In this document: one piece after another, positions 1-10,836 of the stretch
Position numbering within the stretch: the stretch's first letter is position 1
Layout: each line of letters opens with the position of its first letter
Program-made: the position numbers and the translations under genes
Assembly (NCBI GenBank): GCA_014058105.1
Contig: JACGCM010000715.1
Coordinates: forward strand, 4,898,001-4,962,000
DNA length: 64,000 nucleotides
DNA from: Kingdonia uniflora
Lineage: Eukaryota; Streptophyta; Magnoliopsida; Ranunculales; Circaeasteraceae
Reading direction: 5' to 3'
The notes under the pieces: generated by a model
The model's input: the letters and a program-made list of their open reading frames with translations, nothing else
Told to the model about the DNA's origin: nothing
Databases searched by the model: none

Positions 1-71
1 CGAAGGGTGGTGAATAAGGTATTTGCACTGGAGAACCTGCTGGGGAAGAAGCTGCAGCCACTCCGATATGA
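1..71 (+). pseudogene. C-terminal end of the antisense gene of element A
   Basis: The last codons read EEAAATPI then TGA (69-71). The homologous gene in element B ends GEDVAMPI then TGA at about 20500, and the sequence after both stops is also similar. The preceding residues align too (GGE, stop, GICTGEP here; GVEGVSTKKP in B). An in-frame TAA lies near position 15. This shows that A also carried the antisense gene, most of it left of the window. Confidence 0.7.
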
Positions 72-469
72 GGTATTGTACTGGTGTGCCATACCATTTC
101 TTCTAATTTTTCTTTTAGGTTGTAATATTTGAACACTATTTATCTCTCTTTGCACTTGATCTTTAAACATTTGATTGCTTAGAATTGTTGCTCTGAGATT
201 GATTTGTACTGTACTGCTTCTGTTGGTATGTGGACTGTACTTGAAATAGATTTTTGCGAGCTTGATTTGTACTGAATTGTCGTGCTAGATGTTTAATATA
301 TGCTCTTAACATGACTTGAATTGATTTATATGAAAACTACTTTTCTGATAATGTACTGAAGCGTCTTGTATGTATGTTTGCATATGCTGTAACTGTCGAA
401 TGATTGTAGAGTGATCGAACCTTGAAGAAATTTGAGATTGACTCCCAAAAATTCAAAGCATTAATCTAG
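72..469. other. Spacer shared with element B
   Basis: No ORF of note. The sequence matches 20503-20864 of element B (for example the stretches around 'ttctaatttt' and 'gggttgtaatatt'). It is probably the 3' UTR of the antisense gene plus spacer. Confidence 0.6.
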
Positions 470-1046
470 ACTTCAAAGACCTGGGCCACAGCGAAGTAAG
501 ACGTGATCGCCCCCAACGCATTCTCGAGGGTCCGGTCTCTCGACTATTTGTGCCTCTCAAGTTTGCTCGAATGTTGGGAGTTTGAAAATTTTCGAGATCT
601 CCCCCAAGTATCAGTCGGGCCGAGGGTGACATGATACTTAGAGGAAACCAAAAAATTTACTGGACTTCGAAGTCCTGAGCCTCAGCCAAGTAAGACGTGT
701 TCACTGCCAACGTATTCCCGAGGGTTTGGTCTTTCGACCATTCGTGCCCCTCGAGTTTGCTCGAATGTTGAAAGCTTGAAAATTTTCAAGGCCTCCCCCA
801 AATATCGGTCGGGTCGAAGGGTTGACATGATACTCAGGCTTAACCAAAAAATTAACTGGACTTCGAAGGCCTGAGCCACAACAAAGTTAGACATGTTCGC
901 CCCCAATGTATTCTCGAGGGTCCGCCTTTCGACCATCCTTGCCCCTCGAGTTTGCTCGAAATTTGAGGTTTAAAAATTTTCAAGGTCGCCCCCATGTATC
1001 AGTCGGGTGAAAGGGTTGACATGTTACTCTGGCTTAACCAAGAAAT
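470..1046. repeat. About 190-bp tandem repeat, three units (element A)
   Basis: Three successive units start near 470, 659 and 852. Each opens with a 'ctggacttcgaagg..ctgagcc'-like segment and contains 'cccccaagtatcagtcggg' and 'gttgacatgatac'-like segments. The array lies between integrase and the antisense gene. Element B has the same array at 20865-21450. Tandem repeats in the 3' untranslated part of Tat/Ogre elements are known from other plants. Confidence 0.8.
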
Positions 1047-1400
1047 TTACTGGAAAATAGAAGACGAAGTGCAAATAGGAAAAAAACTATTTATTGATAA
1101 TTATGTGTTTATATCGAGTGTACAAGGTGGAAGTCGTGGCCTATTATATGAGACCAGCTGCATTATGGTCCATGGATTAGGAAGAGGTTCTTCATCTTTT
1201 GTTATCAGGTAGTATGAACTGTTATCAGTTTTATCGTACACAACATAAGGTCCTTCTCAGGATTTGGCTAACTTCCAGACATTTTGAGGCTTCAAAGATT
1301 GGCTGACAAGTCGAAGTTTAAGGTCTCCGATATTAAAACTTCGAGGTCGAACACATCTGTTATATGACTTCTGGAGGGACAGATGAAAATGACCAAGATT
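1047..1400. other. Spacer, nothing recognised
   Basis: No convincing coding potential on either strand. It lies just downstream, in element orientation, of the integrase remnant and may hold its degenerate C-terminal tail. Confidence 0.4.
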
Positions 1401-2420
1401 GGCAAAGGCTCAGTCTCTGGTCTCGTCGATCCATAACATGTTGCATCCGAGTTCAAATTCATTGTCTTCGTCTGGGAGGTTGGGATCTCGTGTGGGTACT
1501 TCGAATTGAGTAGGGAGCACTGCTTCAGTACCGTAGGCTAGAAGGAAATGGGTGCAACCTGTAGATTTTCTTTGTGTTGTTCGATAGCCCAGATGACATG
1601 CTGTAACTCTTGAACCCATCGACCTTACTTTGTATTGAAACATTTCTTGAGACCGTCGACTATTATTTTGTTGATTACTTTAACTTGACCGTTGCCTTGT
1701 GGGTAGTAAGGTGTTGAGGGTGAGAGGATGATGTTGTGTTTTTTAAGGAAGTTTTAGACTTTGCTCCTAACTAATTGCGGACCGTTGTCACATCAAATTA
1801 TATGAGGGCACCCGAAGTGTGTGATGATATTTTCCTATAAGAATCTGGTGACTTCTTTTTCTCGGGTTCGGCACAAAGGTACGGCTTCAACCCATTTGGT
1901 AAAATAATCTGTTGTAGCAAGGATATTTTCTCAGCTGCCAGAAGCTTTGGGAAATGGACCAATGAGATCGATGGCCCAACGTTTGAATGGCCAGGAGACT
2001 TGATTAAAATGGAGGTCTTGTGAAGGGCTATGGATGTCATGGGCGTGACACTGGCATTTGTCACAATGTTTGATGTACTCTTCGGCTTATTTTTTCATGT
2101 TGGGCCAAAATAGACCTTGGGAGACGGCTCGAAGGGCCATAGACCGACCAGCAGTATGAGCACCGCAGATACCTTCATGGAGTTCGGCTAGAATTTTTTA
2201 GGCTTCGGTTTGAGAGATGCATCGAAGAAGGACGCCATTTGAGGATTTGTGATGTAACTCGTGTTTGTGAATGGTGCATCTGCGATATTTCTCTAATAAC
2301 GATCGTTTGGCTTTGGGATCATCTGGGAGGGTAGCATTGCTAAAGTAATGAAGGAAAGATATTCGCCAGTCATCTAGATTGAGACTCTTGCCCCCAGTAT
2401 TAATGGCATTGACTTCCATC
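1400..2420 (-). pseudogene. Integrase of element A (degenerate)
   Basis: Integrase joins the cDNA copy to host DNA. Minus-strand translation shows an HHCC zinc-binding segment near 2040-2200 (ELHEGICGAHTAGRS ... HCDKCQCHAH). The start of the catalytic core follows (WAIDLIGPFPKA, then TTDYFTKWVEAVP) at about 1870-2010. The segment RTTQRKSTG...LAYGTEAVLP at 1500-1600 matches the region after the DDE core in gypsy elements. In-frame stops (for example after KASGS and inside the zinc region) and frame changes disable it. The product would have been part of the Gag-Pol polyprotein. Family assignment is firm from motifs; exact ends are not. Confidence 0.8.
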
Positions 2421-2479
2421 TGGTCGATACTTTGGCGTTCGAGTACTTCGAAATGGAGGGTTCAGGATTCTGATTGGCC

Positions 2480-3190
2480 TAACATAGCTGCTATTTAGGC
2501 GAGGACATCTGCATGTCAGTTTTCTCCTCGAGGGTAATTAGTGATAGAATATTTTTTGGGGAAGCGGTTTATGCGTTGTCGAATGAGAGTGACATATTCA
2601 GCCATACGATCGTTAACTTGATTTTCACCGGTGTAATGCCTCTGAACAAGTTGGGAATCTGTGAAAATTGCAAGTTTAGGGATATCAAGTTCGAGGGCAA
2701 GGTCGAGGCCATTGATCAAGGCTTCATACTCAGCTTCATTATTGAACATTCGAAGTTTTACTTAACTGTCTTCTCTATTTGATCATTTGTAGGTGTAACC
2801 AGGACTATGCTAATCCCTGAACCGTTAGGCCCAACGGATCCATCTGAAAATAAAATGCCATCCTATGGTAGGGTTCCATAGATTTGTTGCTTTAGGTTGG
2901 TCTTTTGTCAGGTCATCTTTGTGTTCCTCCCAATCAACATCTTCGACTGGGAAGTCAGCAAGGAAATCTGCTACTGCTTGGCCATTTTGGGATATCTGCT
3001 TCTCGAATGTGATGTTATGTTCACCATGGTAAATAGACCATTATTGTACTCGTCAGGATTTCTTTTTTTACTGAGTACTTCTCGAAGGGGATAACTTGTT
3101 ATAACACGAATGGGGTGGGCTTAAAAATATGGCTTGAGTTTGTGGGCCGAATAGACGAGGGTGAGGAATAAGCGCTCAAGTATTGTGTAT
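2480..3190 (-). pseudogene. RNase H region of element A, with second archaeal-type RNase H-like segment
   Basis: Continues from the RT. The first RNase H is represented by the end of the RT ORF (LYLAVTDISISSILIR ... KPVYFISKTL). A second segment at 2516-2749 reads NNEAEYEALINGL ... IFTDSQLVQRHYTGENQV, the signature of the additional archaeal-type RNase H of the plant Tat lineage. Its expected acidic residues are visible (E in NNEAEYEAL, D in TDSQLV). Stops occur upstream around 2750-2830 and after RGEN. This dual arrangement is the best lineage marker in element A. Confidence 0.75.
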
Positions 3191-4260
3191 CAAGTTTCAA
3201 CAGGTGTTAGAGTTTTGCTGATGAAATATACAGGTTTTTTGATGTTTGATTCGAGTCGAATGAGAATTGAACTGATGGAAATATCTGTAACAGCAAGATA
3301 TAAAGGGAGTATCTCACCTTCTATAGGGGTGTTGATGATGGAAGGTCGACCAAGGTAAGTTTTAAGTTCGAGAAAGTTTTGTTCACAGTCGGGTACCCAG
3401 TTAATCTCAGGATTGTTTTTCTTTTTTTCTTTGTGGATGCCTTGGTCGTGTAATAGAGAAAAGAGCCAAGCACAACGGTATGAGGATTTGGAAATGAAAT
3501 GGTTGAGGGCCACTATATTGCCAACCATTTTTTGGACTTCTTTTTTGGTTTGGGGTGAAGGCATGTCGATGAGAGCTCGAATATGGGTAGGGTCAATCTC
3601 GATACGTCGTTTACTGATAAGATGGCCTAAAAATTTACCAGACGAAACATTAAATTGGCATTTGTCTGAGCTGAGTTTCATGTTGTATGTTCGAAGTAAC
3701 GAAAAGACTTCTGTTAAGTCCTGGATGTGGGTCTATTTTTGGAGGCTTTTGCACAACATGTCTTCGATGTAAACTTCGACCGTCTTGCCAAACAAGGGTT
3801 TAAACATAGTTGTAACGAGGCATTGATAGGTGGCACCCTCATTTTTAAGGTCGAAAGACACGACATTAAAACAGTAAAGGCCTTGTTCAGTGATAAAGGA
3901 AGTTTTAAGTTGATCTTCGGGAAGGAGAGGTACCTGATTGTAACCCGAGGCCACGTTCATCATTGATAGGCACTCAAGACCAGTAGTGGCATCAAAGAGT
4001 ATTGAGATGATCGGGAGGGGGAAGCTGTCTTTCAGTATGCGTTTGTTGGGGTATGTGAAGTCGACGCAGATTTTGATCTTGCCATTCTTTTTGGGAACTG
4101 CAACAATGTTTGATATCCAATTGGCATATTTCACTTTTCTGATGAATCCTGCTGCTATGAGCTTGTCGACTTCGAGGTTTACAGCTTCTCGAAGTTGCGG
4201 GACCAAAGTATGTTTCTACTATTTTACTACTGTAGAATGGGAGATGTGATCGGAGCGGTG
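3190..4260 (-). pseudogene. Reverse transcriptase of element A (catalytic residues lost)
   Basis: Two open stretches, 3733-4206 and 3190-3681, cover fingers, palm and thumb: VPQLREAVNLEVDKLIAAGFIR, SNIVAVPKKNGKIKICVDF, GATYQCLVTTMFKPL, then LGHLISKRRIEIDP. Two metal-binding positions are altered. The palm motif expected as F-x-D-A-x-S-G-Y reads MMNVASGYN, and the YxDD box reads YIED (3760-3771). A stop follows the LCKSLQK segment. Upstream, 4260-4629 encodes a degenerate linker from the protease. An active enzyme is not expected. Confidence 0.85.
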
Positions 4261-4624
4261 GCATGCCAAACTGGGGTTGACACCGGGTATCTCCTAGAAC
4301 GTACATATAAAGATGTCTTTGTTTGCTCAAAGGAAGTCTGTGATTTCGAGGCGCTCGGCCTCGTCGAGGAAGGTTCCAATGAATGTGCCTCGACCAGGAC
4401 CGTCGAGTTCGATATAGAGAGTAGGGTCGATGGGTGAGGTGGCGTCTATCAAAGGTATGAGGATAGAGAGAGATAATGATTGCTATGGGATTCTGACGAG
4501 CCTCCGGGTCTGGTCGATCTCTGTATTCTCGCATGAACTGGCGAGGCGTTAAGAGCCTTTTAAATTTCAAGTACCCAAGGGGGTAGTGAAACGAAGAGTC
4601 TGATGATAAGTCGAAGGTATGACA

Positions 4625-4629
4625 CGCAT
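4625..4629. repeat. Target-site duplication, left copy (CGCAT)
   Basis: CGCAT here and TGCAT at 7174-7178 flank the solo LTR. The single difference is C to T at a CpG, as expected from methylcytosine decay. The element A pol reading frame is continuous across the junction if the LTR and one duplication copy are left out. Confidence 0.7.
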
Positions 4630-7173
4630 TGTCAAGCCCCAAAATCTAGTAATCGGTAGCTTGACCAATTAGTAGATTCTAAGTAGTGCAGGTCGGGGAA
4701 TCCAAAGATTCTACCCTACAAATAGCCAAGCCGTAGACAAATTCCGGCTTAGCTATTCACATATAGCAATAATCATTAGAGTAAAGAAATGAAATAACAA
4801 TATAGCGGAAGCGAATAACATATATACATATCTGATAGAAATATATACAATATCCAAAATAAGGTACAATAACATACACTGTGATAACAACAAAAGTCTA
4901 AACTAAAACTGGTCGGCAACGTCAACTGCTCCAAACACTACTGAGGCTCTCAGCAACTCAAACTACTCAACCTCTGAAAGGGGGGAAACAATGCGAGAGT
5001 GAGCAAAACCATGGGTCACTGAATATACCTAACAAGTCTAAATAACATACGAGTAAGCAGATACAGATAAAGGGAGTGAAGTGAAACAGATAGAGTAAGT
5101 TAAAGTAGAATAATAGTAACTAATAGATTCATGATCCAAGTAACTGAGTAGTAAGAACAGAAAGGAAATATATGAGTAACCAGAGTAAGAATAAGGAATA
5201 TAAGAAAAGGAGGGAATGTGACAATGAGGGAAAGATGCAATGATATGCCAATGATGTGATATGTGCTAAGTTCTAAATGCTAAATGAGTTGATGTTGAAA
5301 ACGTGATGCAATCCTATTATAATAATTAATGGTTGATCAACCGCTAGCATGTTTGACTTAAAGAGATCTGTTAAAGGGATACAATGGGTACAATTTTTGT
5401 CAAGCTCGACCAAGCTAGTGGATACTCACTTGATCAAAGTGTTCTGGGCATTTCAACCCACGGAGCCAAAGTCCGAACTGTATTTCATTCCGAGGAATTT
5501 CAACCTCAAGGATAAGCCCTGTACCAGATTGTAAATACTAACTCATACCTTCCCACACTCCCGGATAGGTTTATAAGGTATGATAGTATCCATCCTGGAC
5601 CCACCTACTATTTTAACCCGATGTAGGACTCCTGCGATCCTATCGGATGTCAAGCAATGTAGAGCTTTGTTATGTATCCAATCTTGATAATTTTAAAGAG
5701 TTTGCATGATTTAAAAAGATGCAACAGATCCCGAGGATCACAATGTAACAGCCGTGAACCCGACAGACAAAGATAGGATAACCACCTACAGAAGAGCATG
5801 GCAATAATTCTAAAAAAAATGCCCAATGACTCGGCTGCACCATCTTAACCGATGAAATAGCAACCTAACCGTCATTACAACTGAACAATCTTAGTCTCTA
5901 GAAGACTGAACCCAACAACAAGAATGCAACTACTAGTAACTACACTAACAACTTCTAGCAAAACCCAAAGCCAATGTAACTATAGTAACTAAAGAGTTAA
6001 CAATTATACGGAGAAGTAATATGAAAATAAGCCCTAACTGATCACAATACCTCTGTGCTCAGAGTACTACTCAAATCAACATCTATTAACTAGTAGAGGA
6101 ATTTAGAAATGAAGGGAAAACTCGCCTAAAGGAAATCCCGAGTCCTGCGGAAAACCAACCCGAAAACCCAACTACGATCCGCAGAAAAGCAAATGGAATG
6201 CCTGGTAATCTAGCACACACCAGGAACAACAAACAACTAACAATTTGAGGAAAGGAGAATAAAATCCAAACCCTAGAAATCAAACCCTAAGCCAAATAAA
6301 GCGGAATTGACGGAAAGGAATAAGGGAATTACTAACCAAGGATAGAAGAAGAGATCGCGGTGAAGAAGAGGGAGAATCCGCGAGCGAATAGGAAGGTTGG
6401 ATTAGGAGTAAGGAGGAGAGAGTGATGGAGTGAAGAAAGGAATGAAGAAATGAAGTATATAAACCCAGACGCAGCTGAAATCGCGCCTCTGCTCGAACAG
6501 GGAAGATCCTGTTCGTACAGACAAAGGCTTGTTCGAGCAGAATGCTGCAGGAATGAAAGAAAACTATTCCTGGAAGATCCTGTTCGAATAGACAAAGTCC
6601 TATTCGAACAGAACTGGTCTGCTCAAAAATTGGACTTACCAGAAAAGCTAAGGAATTGCCGGGAGACACCACTGACCACCCCGGCCCCCCGGAACTCCAC
6701 GGACCACCTCCACCACCACACAAACACTTCAGCGAACCCAACCAAGGTTCCCCAAGGTGAACACACCACCTCTACCGCCCCTCAGCAACCAAAACGTCTA
6801 ATCCCCCAAAAAGGAATCTTTTCCCCGGGCGACCCCGAAAATCCGCCGGCCACTCCAACGGTTCGCCGGAACTACCCCAAATCACACACACAACACATAA
6901 ATACCACTACCAAACTTTCTGCAGGCTCCCAAGGTCACAAAACCACCTCTAACTCCAAAACACTTCCAAACCGACCAAAACTACTAAAAAAATCTAATAC
7001 TAAACCACCGAAAGGAATAAATGGATGCATAAAGGATGAGTAGAATGGATGAAAGAGTACATGTGGAAAATGAATGCGGAACTTAACGTGAAGGAAAAAA
7101 ATCTAATATGCCAATGAGATTAAGAATAAGATTAAGTGTGAATATTAGGAATAATTAAATACGGGTCATTACA
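4630..7173. mobile_element. Solo LTR, probably Ty3/gypsy chromovirus (Tekay/Del-like), 2544 bp
   Basis: Starts TGTCAAGCCCC and ends GGGTCATTACA, so it has TG...CA ends and near-complementary termini (the reverse complement begins TGTAATGACCC) as in Tekay/Del LTRs. Flanked by CGCAT/TGCAT. No gag-pol domains, PBS or PPT are seen inside, so a solo LTR from LTR-LTR recombination is the simplest reading. A TATA-like TATATAAA is at 6456-6463. A cluster of TTCGAA-centred near-palindromes (CTGTTCGAACAG-like) lies at 6488-6625. Orientation is uncertain. Open frames inside (6450-7043 plus, 6280-6741 minus) look incidental. Confidence 0.7.
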
Positions 7174-7660
7174 TGCATGGCATGGAGCCAGTCGCGCCCA
7201 AGGATACCAAGGTATTCAGTCTTCTTATCGCTGACAAGAAAGCTAGTTTGAAGTGTGACAGGGCCGGTGGTAACTGGGAGGCTGATTCAACCAACAGAAA
7301 CTTATGTGGCTTTATTAAAACCTTTGAGTTTGACATTTAGAGCAGTGATGTGGTCTATTTTCTTCATGGCTTGAATAGTTTGGAGGAAAAGTACATCGGC
7401 TGCACTTCCTGTATCTATGAGCATGGTGTGGAGGATGAGGTGTTCAATCTTAATCATGATGACTAAGGGGTCGGAATGAGGAAAACGGACATGCGATGTG
7501 TCACAATTAATGAAATAAATGCCTTCGGGTCGAGGGGTGAGGCTTGATTATGGCATGAGGACAGGATGCTTTTCGTGGTAGGTGAGTTTTTAGTATTCTT
7601 TGACACGCTTGCGTTTACTCTTGAAGCGGCTGCTGTCGATATTGTTGACTTCAATTAAAT
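7174..7660 (-). pseudogene. Aspartic protease of element A
   Basis: Processes the Gag-Pol polyprotein. The catalytic motif LIDTGSAADVLF is encoded with DTG at 7407-7415. The C-terminal LGRDWLHAM motif, typical of plant gypsy proteases, ends at the solo-LTR junction. Stops are present between the two motifs. The domain runs directly into the linker and RT at 4629 once the inserted LTR is disregarded. Confidence 0.75.
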
Positions 7661-7799
7661 TTATTCAGTAGATGTGGACCTCGGCCGGGTCAACAACAGA
7701 AGTAGGTTGAGGTTTGATGTACGATCCGTCAAGATAACTGGGAAAGTCGACAATATACTAATGTATGCGACCTTCTTTGAGGATGATTTCGAGGGAACG

Positions 7800-9314
7800 C
7801 TGCAAGGTAAAAGATTTATTGGTGTGGTGGCAGTTACTCTTATGGTTGGCACAATAAGGTTTGCCTGGTTTGACCTCGATGGGGTCAATGGATACGTCAT
7901 ATGGGATCTGCTTGTATCTGTGGTAGAGGGGTACTGATAGGGGCTGTAAGTCAAGGTAAGACCGGCTTTGGCCGTTTCTTGCGAGCTTCGGCATTATTGT
8001 CGTTGTTAGGGCGTTTGCGGCTCTTAATCTTCTATGAGACAGGAGCGATCAGGGGTGAGAGAGTAGAATGTGGGCCTTGTCGAGGTTTATTGATGGTAGT
8101 AGTCGAAGGTTTCCCTTATTTAAGCGATTCGTGGAGGCGTTGAAGGTCAATATAGTCATTGACTTTGAGAACATCTCCTCGAGGGTTCAAGGTTTTTGGA
8201 GGATCAGGTACTCTTTGACACGACTGTGGTCTGGCAGGGCATTTAAGTATGCGAGTACAGGATTTGCGCAATCAAGGTTTTCGACTATTCGCGACTTGTC
8301 AAGGAATCTCGCTTCAAAGGTTTCACTGTTGGATGTCCTGAATTTAAAGAGGGTATCGACTCTGGCCTCACTATCTTTTTGTTGAAGGCGAACTATGCAA
8401 TGAAAAGGTGGGAAAGTTGTTAAAAGCGTCGAATAGAGCCACTGGGATGGTTATGGTACTACCGTAAAGGACTGTCTATGAAACTTATAGGAAAATGGTG
8501 GCACATAAGGTAGTCGACTGTGGAGTAGAGGCTGGGAGCATTTTGGAATTTGAGGATATGGGATTGAGGGTCAGTGTTGCGGTATTTGCTAAGTTTGGGA
8601 GCACAGAATTTTAGAGGTACCTCGATGGTAAGGAGTTTGGGGCAAATGGGGTTATTCAGTCGACTCCATGAGTTGGGAGTTGGGCTCGAGTTGACGTGGA
8701 GAACAGGTTGGATTTTATAGTCGAAGTCTTATTGTGTACAATAGGCATGATGAGGGGGTGATCGGAGGGTTTGAGGTTAATGAGGCCGAGTGTGCAGTAT
8801 GTTTTCTGCGCTGCGCTCCCCGAGATGTTCTCGGGCAGGGCAGCGTTTGGAGTGTCTGGAGGAGCGAAGGGTGGAATCAGAGGAGTCTTTTGTGGGGTGG
8901 ATACCAAGGTAGATGGAGGCAGTAGAGGGAACAGTAGGGGCAGCGCCTTCGGCACCATGGTGAGCCGAAGGTGATGGGATATGTGGTAAGGGTCCCAATC
9001 AGTCTCTAGCGGAGATGCGAGACGGGGCTGGTGCTTGGGATGGTAGGGGAGCATCTAGAGGCTGTAGATGCTGCAGCTCTCAGACTGTGTTGTGCAGCTC
9101 ATCGATGGTATGGTTTTGTCTTTTGGCATCGTCTAGACGGTGGTGCCGTTTAGCTTTAAAATCTTACCTGTGCTTTTCACGTTCTTGGTGCAGTTGCCTA
9201 TGGTGTCGCTTCTCGGCTTGAGCGAACTGTTGGGAAAGTAGGATGTGCTGGGCGGCCACTCCGTCGACGGAGTTACCAGCATGAGTGGAACTAGAATGGC
9301 GGGTGGGGGTCATG
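7800..9314 (-). pseudogene. gag of element A (degenerate)
   Basis: Structural capsid protein. The likely start at 9314 gives MTPTRHSSSTHAGNSVDG, followed by a basic, Gln/His-rich stretch (QQFAQAEKRHHRQLH). A homologous start is at 21831 in element B. Central Gag-like residues occur at 8380-8650 (LCAPKLSKYRNTDPQSHILKFQNA) and 8250-8400 in another frame. Many frameshifts and stops are present. One early stop, after the first 49 codons, is shared in position with B, so it may be old or may follow independent change at the same codon. Confidence 0.65.
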
Positions 9315-9375
9315 GAGAATAATTTGTGGGAGTTAGAAAAGGGATACAGTGAACAAAGGAGATTGGTAGGGTGGG

Positions 9376-9392
9376 AAGCACAGACGGCGCCA
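9376..9392 (-). promoter_or_regulatory. Primer-binding site of element A
   Basis: On the minus strand, TGGCGCCGTCTGTG starts two bases after the 5' LTR end (9395). TGGCGCC is the usual start of PBS sequences in Tat-type elements. The priming tRNA (Arg- or Asp-type) was not determined. Confidence 0.7.
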
Positions 9393-9394
9393 AA

Positions 9395-10150
9395 TGTAAG
9401 GGCCTAACGTTGTGAGGAGGGGATGTTGGCTCTTACACCTTGGGATTAATCCTTTATCAAAGGAGTTCAAGTATATAATCTATAGTGCAATTACTCTACT
9501 AACAATATACTTGCGTGGAGGCTTAGAATGTGACGCTCCATGACTTCTGATGAGGATTTTTAAGAGTATTTATATTTCTATCGAGTAGTCGAAGGTTTGA
9601 GTACTTGGTTTTTACAATGTGGTCGAAGATAAACTATAAGGGCTTAAGGGAGAGATCTTGTAACCTCTTCTTGGTTCCCCATCTCTCCTATTTATAGAAC
9701 ATAGGAAGGGTTGAGTCACCAAGGTTACGTCACATTACAAGGGTACCATCCGGATATCGAGCGGGTATCCCAAAGTTGGTATTGATGCTGGAAATGTTGG
9801 ATCTGTCACTGTAACAGTTATTAGGTCTATCTTTGTACTCTGATACTACAACAGTTATTGGATCTCTCACTGTAACTGTAAGGACCAACAACACTGCTGT
9901 CTTGTCTATTAAACTGGCTGCCTGTCTTGTCATACTTTGACCATGTACGGATATGGTCAAAGTGTTTCTGATATTGATGTGGAGTTTGTCTTTGGGGCTT
10001 TGTTAAGAGTCGAAGCTTCGTCTTTGGATAATCTCTAGAAGGTTTGGAAGGTTTGTTCATGGGTTGAGTGGGCTTCGAGATGTTCAAGTAGGCATCGAGG
10101 TGGCCTTCGAGTTTTAAACTGGGGTAGAAGGCTGCGAGTAGGCTACTACA
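9395..10150 (-). repeat. 5' LTR of element A (756 bp)
   Basis: On the minus strand it begins TGTAGTAGCC and ends GGCCCTTACA (TG...CA). It is adjacent to the PBS. It aligns with the element B LTRs at 21917-22661 and, partly, 15053-15542, including the shared segment 'tcctatttatagaacatagg', whose reverse complement carries a TATAAATA promoter element near 9690. Confidence 0.85.
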
Positions 10151-10331
10151 ACTACCACCATCAGAAAGTTGGTAAAGATGAAAGAGGGCCCTCCCTTAGA
10201 ATCCAATTATACTCAAGATACTGCATCGCAGTTACACCGGCCCCCACATCTGTCTCCTCAACCTTGTCCTCCACAAGGATGCGGAGACGCCTCCAACATT
10301 GCTCGCCTATTAAGACAAGGTAATGAAATCT

Positions 10332-10466
10332 CTACATATTGTAAAAATCTTCTTCAACTTCAGCCGCTTTTTCTTCCGACATACCCTGATACGTCGGTGG
10401 AACGGGAATGGGGGTGGGGATCTTCAATGATTGTTCACCGAAGTATCTCAACTTAAATTTCTGCAT
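10332..10466 (-). CDS. Short conserved antisense ORF, type I (element C), 44 aa
   Basis: Opens MQKFKLRYFGEQSLKIPTPI and ends VEEDFYNM. Element D has an ORF of exactly the same length at 57748-57882 (MQKLKLRYFGDQSLEMLTPI ... VEEDFYCM). It is acidic at its C terminus and has a Pro-rich middle (PIPVPPTYQGM). It is antisense to the element's gag-pol direction and lies about 110 bp downstream of a TATA box and about 360 bp from the 3' LTR. An upstream in-frame ATG at 10494 could extend it. A GTATGT inside the ORF and a conserved AG about 90 bp on might be splice sites, which would change the C terminus. No family recognised. Confidence 0.55.
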   Translation of the reverse strand: MQKFKLRYFGEQSLKIPTPIPVPPTYQGMSEEKAAEVEEDFYNM

Positions 10467-10820
10467 CTCTGCAGAAACACTCTCTTCATAGACCATTCTC
10501 TAGGTTTTCATCATTAATCTAGACTCCCAGAGAATTTTTCACAATAGCCTACTTTGCCAGAATCCTCGGTACATGTACTATTTATGCAACCATCGAATTT
10601 AATGCGCAGGTACGCTTCCAAAGCAGTTATCATTCACTACAGAGCCACTCTTAAAATCTCAAGCATCGCATACATCATTCAATGCAGATACATCCCACCA
10701 CATAAAACAAATACCCATTTTTCATACGAGTCAAATCAACATTAAATTGTCATTTCTTTTTTAACTTCTAATAACACAACTCCACAAATTCTTTCTCAAC
10801 CAAAGACATTCGTGACTTTA

Positions 10821-10836
10821 GTTGCGAGAAGGCGAT
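10821..10836 (+). other. Polypurine tract of element C
   Basis: GTTGCGAGAAGGCGAT directly precedes the LTR start TGCAGGG. Element D has GGTTGCGAGAGGGCGAT in the equivalent place (complement of 57431-57447). Confidence 0.7.

Larger units (their letters stand above)
1..10150 (-). mobile_element. Tat-lineage Ty3/gypsy retrotransposon A (3' end outside window)
   Basis: Reading right to left: LTR (9395-10150), primer-binding site, gag, aspartic protease, reverse transcriptase, RNase H, a second RNase H-like segment, integrase, then a tandem-repeat spacer and the tail of an antisense gene. The PR-RT-RH-INT order is that of Ty3/gypsy. Two RNase H-like segments and an antisense gene downstream of integrase are known features of the plant Tat lineage (Retand/Ogre relatives). 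Every domain carries stops or frameshifts, so the copy is dead. A solo LTR interrupts it at 4630-7173. The 3' LTR is not in the window. Confidence 0.85.
10151..10836 (+). mobile_element. 3' interior fragment of Tat element C
   Basis: Plus-oriented element whose 3' end (PPT then LTR) lies to the right. It is homologous to 57431-58060 of element D in reverse orientation, including a minus-strand TATA box (GCATAAATAGT, about 10577-10587) matching D's TATAAATAGTACAT, and the short ORF listed separately. Truncated on the left by the 5' LTR of element A. Confidence 0.65.

Noticed and set aside
3413..3966. Plus-strand ORFs across the element A reverse transcriptase
   Set aside because: Opposite-strand shadows of the RT coding sequence, without homology.
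6280..7043. ORFs of 153 and 197 codons in the solo LTR
   Set aside because: Proline/threonine- and leucine-rich composition without domains, on opposite strands, inside an LTR.
7674..8385. Plus-strand ORFs across the element A gag (87, 80 and 105 codons)
   Set aside because: Antisense to gag and not in the region where Tat elements carry antisense genes; composition looks incidental.
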